Below, piece by piece: positions 61,218-64,000 of a DNA stretch of 64,000 nucleotides (the stretch's first letter is position 1; every line of letters starts with the position of its first letter). The position numbers and the translations under genes are program-made. The notes under the pieces are model-generated. The model did no database searches and had not been told where the DNA came from. It worked only from the letters and a program-made list of their open reading frames with translations. Source of the stretch: Takakia lepidozioides (Eukaryota > Streptophyta > Takakiopsida > Takakiales > Takakiaceae); NCBI GenBank assembly GCA_030704615.1, contig CM060732.1:17856001-17920000 (forward strand). The letters are read 5' to 3'.

Positions 61218-62648
61218 GTGCATGGGTCACAAATGGGTACTCGAAGCTATAGGGTCTGCGACTTGGAACCCACATGGGATGCTTGGAAGATGATGAAGCC
61301 TAAGTTAACTCAAAGACGAGCAAAATGCTTTGAAGAGGCCATCCGACAGCCACTATTTGGTAACCTCAACCTTGCCTACAGCCCATTGGCGACTCTCCAC
61401 AAAAAATGGGTTACCTGGGAGGTGTCAGGCCTCTCGCATGTTGCCAATATATGGGAGGATGGGCAATTCCTGGGACTGAGCCTCTTGTCCTCCCTGGTCT
61501 CTGCTAGATCAATCACATGTGGTTGGGCCCATATCCAAAGAGGTGTCCAATATGTGCAACCCCTGCTGGTAGGTGGCCCATGCACAACGAACGACTTACC
61601 TGCCTGGTCCGGTAGCTCGCATGACAACAATCATATGGCCATCTTGGCCACATCCACCTCTGATTCCCATTGGAAAGGTCTAATCTTCCATGCTATGGCT
61701 GGGGGACGCCTGGACTTATTAGGCTCATGCGACATGCACCATGACTTGGCCTACAGGATAAGGGTCTTTGATCTGAACTCGGGCTCTACTGAACACAGTC
61801 CACCTGACGGCGTAGAAGTGGGATGGGCTCGGCAGTTATCCTTCGTCTGGTTCCTATCTTATTCTCTAAGCAGACTTCAATTTGATCCAGGTGAATGGTC
61901 TTGGATGGATGGCAAGAAAACGCCCCTGCTTGGTTACACGGTCAAAAGGGGACACAAAATGCTTCTCGGCCAAGCAAATTTTACAGCCAAGTGGAATAAA
62001 AAATGGCATCTGGATTTATAGGTCCCGGCCTGGAAATCTATATGGAAAGACATATGGGCCAAACACCGTCCAACAAAAATTAGTGCATTCTTATGGAAGT
62101 TGGCAAACAGAATTCTGCCCGTGGCGGCTTGCTTTCAAGATCAAGACCTAGCTTGTCTAGTTTGTGCCAGAAACTCGGAGGAGACTATTGAACATGCTTT
62201 TATGGATTGCCACATTGCTGTGAGGACTTGGCAACTGGTCACTGCTTTCTACCTTCACTGGAAATAGCTACCATCTGTGGATGCATCGCTTCTGTTGCTC
62301 AACCTGCGCAATGGCTCATTATGGAGTACATGCCCAATATGGGCATGTCTCAGAGCACACACTCTTTGGGCACTATGGAACGCTAGGTGCACTTTAGTTT
62401 TTGAGACGACAAAGCCAAGCATCAAATTTATTCTGTTTAAGTTGTTCTCTGACCTGATGACTGAGGGGAAAAAGGCTTGGTTGTCACTGCTTGCTGCCAC
62501 AGCCAGGTGCAGCGACAGGAGGCGTCAACAGTTGCTTGCAAATTTCGACCTCACCTGGGCCAAAGACAACATCCTCTACACCAGGATTGATGACTCGAGA
62601 GTCCAATGGCATGACACGATCCCCGGGGCTTGGGAAATCGCCAGCTGA
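61218..62648 (+). pseudogene. LINE ORF2, C-terminal part with RVT zinc finger
   Basis: 61218-62021 is one 267-codon frame without a recognised domain, the usual poorly conserved region. About 62022-62260 reads WKSIWKDIWAKHRPTKISAF, LWKLANRILPVA and CLVCARNSEETIEHAFMDCH, the zf-RVT motif (C-x2-C...H...C). The rest runs to EIAS and TGA at 62648. 62649-63138 is the 3' untranslated region. Confidence 0.7.
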
Positions 62649-63165
62649 ATCCGATGGTGCTGAAGTCAATTGGAAGCACCTCAACCTGCGCAGTGCAAAA
62701 TCCAAAGCCCACCGGAACTTTGGACTCTGATCCTCCCCCCTAGCCTGGAACGGTTATTGCTTAGTGACTCTGAACTCTACAACCTTCCCGGTCATATCTC
62801 GAATTTTGGTTCTGCAATCCTGCTCTGCTTTGCTGATGTTCTCCTGATGGTTATCAGGCTGATCGCAGCTAGACTGGCTGTATACGGGCCCTCTCCTCTC
62901 CATGCTTGAATCCAATCCTTTAGATTCTGGCTTTCTTGTTTTCAGCATTAGCTGCTATTTTAAGGACTTTTGTAGGTCCCTCCCCCTTTTCCCCCTCGTC
63001 CCTCTGTGTTCAAGGTGTACCCCTTGCATTTCACCTTTATGGTCCCCCTGGAGGTTATTTTTTCCTCCTGTCTGCCCACATTTTTGACTCATTGTGAACA
63101 TTTATCTCATTTAATTTGATTAAAAGGGCCTCTGTCCCTTAAAATTAAAAAAAATAAAAATTTCA

Positions 63166-64000
63166 AATTGCATAAAATCCTAACAAAGTATGTTTAATAC
63201 TTTTTGGAAGGTTGTTTTACCATTGAATCATGTTTGATGTGTATCTGCTGGAAGGTTGGTCACGTCAATATTAAAAATGTTCAATCCATGTATGTTAGTG
63301 TATCACTCGAAATGTTTTTCTTGCCATCAGATTACATAAAATCCAAACAAATATGTTTTATTACGAAATGTTGTTTCTATCATGTTTGATGGGTACCAAA
63401 CCAGAAGGTTGTTCATGCCAATTCTAAATCTGCTAAAAGACTTAATCCAAACATGTTGGTAGTGTCGGAAGATTATTCTTGTCAACTCGGTACAACTGTA
63501 ATAAGCGTATCTATTGAACTTCTCTATTGCGAGGTTGTCCACAAACCGGCTTTCACAAACCCGGGTATATGCCTATTGTAATGGCAGTTCTTAAAACCAG
63601 AAATAACTAGGAAAGCTGTATAACCAGGTACGTAATTTGGAATCGACCAGCCATAAAAATTTGTAATAGTTAGAACTACAGGTTATTGGAAAACAATAGC
63701 AACGCAAGAACTTAATGCAAGCGCGTGGTCTGACTCTACTTTCGGATTTCATGCAGCATAAGCTCTTCTGGCTGGCCCTGTCAAATCCTCCCCACCCCTC
63801 CTACCTCGGACTCATGATTAAACATTTTAGAGTAATTTCAATTGTTGTGTGGTACGATGGAAGAAAAAGTATATGATGCCTCTTGAAAGAAGTGTAAATT
63901 ATGGTGTCTTTCGACCCTCAAGGGCTATTACCCTCCGAGGAGAAGGTGGACACCTTTGTGACACTAATCAGTGGATTGACCCACAACCACTTCCTAGGTC
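63166..64000. other. Degenerate repeats, no gene
   Basis: 63166-63500 contains further diverged units of the array before the LINE (AATCCAAACATGTTGGTAGT; GAAGATTATTCTTGTCAA). 63500-64000 holds nothing recognisable. Confidence 0.45.

Larger units (their letters stand above)
56641..63165 (+). mobile_element. Plant L1-type LINE, near full length, decayed
   Basis: Plus-strand element: a 5' region with CpG-rich text from about 56650, ORF1, ORF2 (endonuclease, reverse transcriptase, RVT zinc finger), a 3' untranslated region and an A-rich end (AAAATTAAAAAAAATAAAAA at about 63139-63160). The 5' boundary is approximate and no target duplication could be paired. Many stops and frameshifts and an Asp-to-Asn change in the polymerase box show it is inactive. 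Confidence 0.8.

Noticed and set aside
1-64000. tRNA, rRNA or CRISPR features
   Set aside because: No cloverleaf with conserved A and B boxes, no rRNA text and no regularly spaced repeat-spacer array was seen by eye; a tRNA scan was not possible.

Overview
The window looks like nuclear DNA of a land plant, most likely a seed-free vascular plant such as a fern. The clues are plant-type PLS pentatricopeptide (PPR) sequence, plant L1-type LINEs, CACTA (En/Spm) transposon proteins, a Tat/Athila-like Ty3 retrotransposon, and spliced gene fragments with GT/AG junctions. There are no bacterial-type operons, RNA genes or CRISPR arrays. Nearly everything recognisable is a mobile element, a relic of one, or a gene fragment broken by one. 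The lineage is inferred from sequence style, not from a search.

Layout. 0-3.4 kb: the end of an unknown acidic-tailed protein, an intact SWIM zinc-finger ORF, palindromic GGCGCC repeats and a LINE tail. 3.4-14.6 kb: two inverted copies of a long repeat rich in TTCATCC/GGATGAA hairpins and G tracts. Between them lie a 197-bp satellite made from PPR coding sequence, a CACTA-like end carrying a PPR fragment, a broken exon and another LINE tail. 14.6-17.2 kb: a third copy of that repeat and unassigned sequence. 17.2-38.0 kb: a large CACTA-like element, with a terminus at 17174 rich in CACGTG and a minus-strand spliced transposase-type gene between 18394 and 37985. That gene is interrupted by two LINE tails in an intron and, inside an exon, by a young 13.3-kb Ty3-type retrotransposon (19793-33100). 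38.7-41.9 kb: a fourth repeat copy and decayed exons. 41.9-47.9 kb: a PPR-bearing, CACTA-like region related in inverted orientation to 6.4-8.75 kb. 48-49.3 kb: a gene tail and a GC-rich CACTA end. 49.3-55.1 kb: an old, stop-ridden chromovirus. 55.1-64 kb: degenerate tandem repeats carrying a decayed L1-type LINE.

How the parts relate. The best story is nesting. A CACTA-like element encodes a protein with a proline-rich start, a Transposase_24-like domain, a coiled region, an FCP1/HAD phosphatase-like domain and a Transposase_23-like end. The young retrotransposon sits inside the phosphatase-like exon with a perfect 5-bp target duplication (TTCTC). Removing it restores the reading frame exactly. 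The retrotransposon has its own points of interest: a slippery heptamer at the gag/pol junction, a 4.2-kb additional coding region after integrase, and a GGCTGTG minisatellite in both LTRs and at the end of pol.
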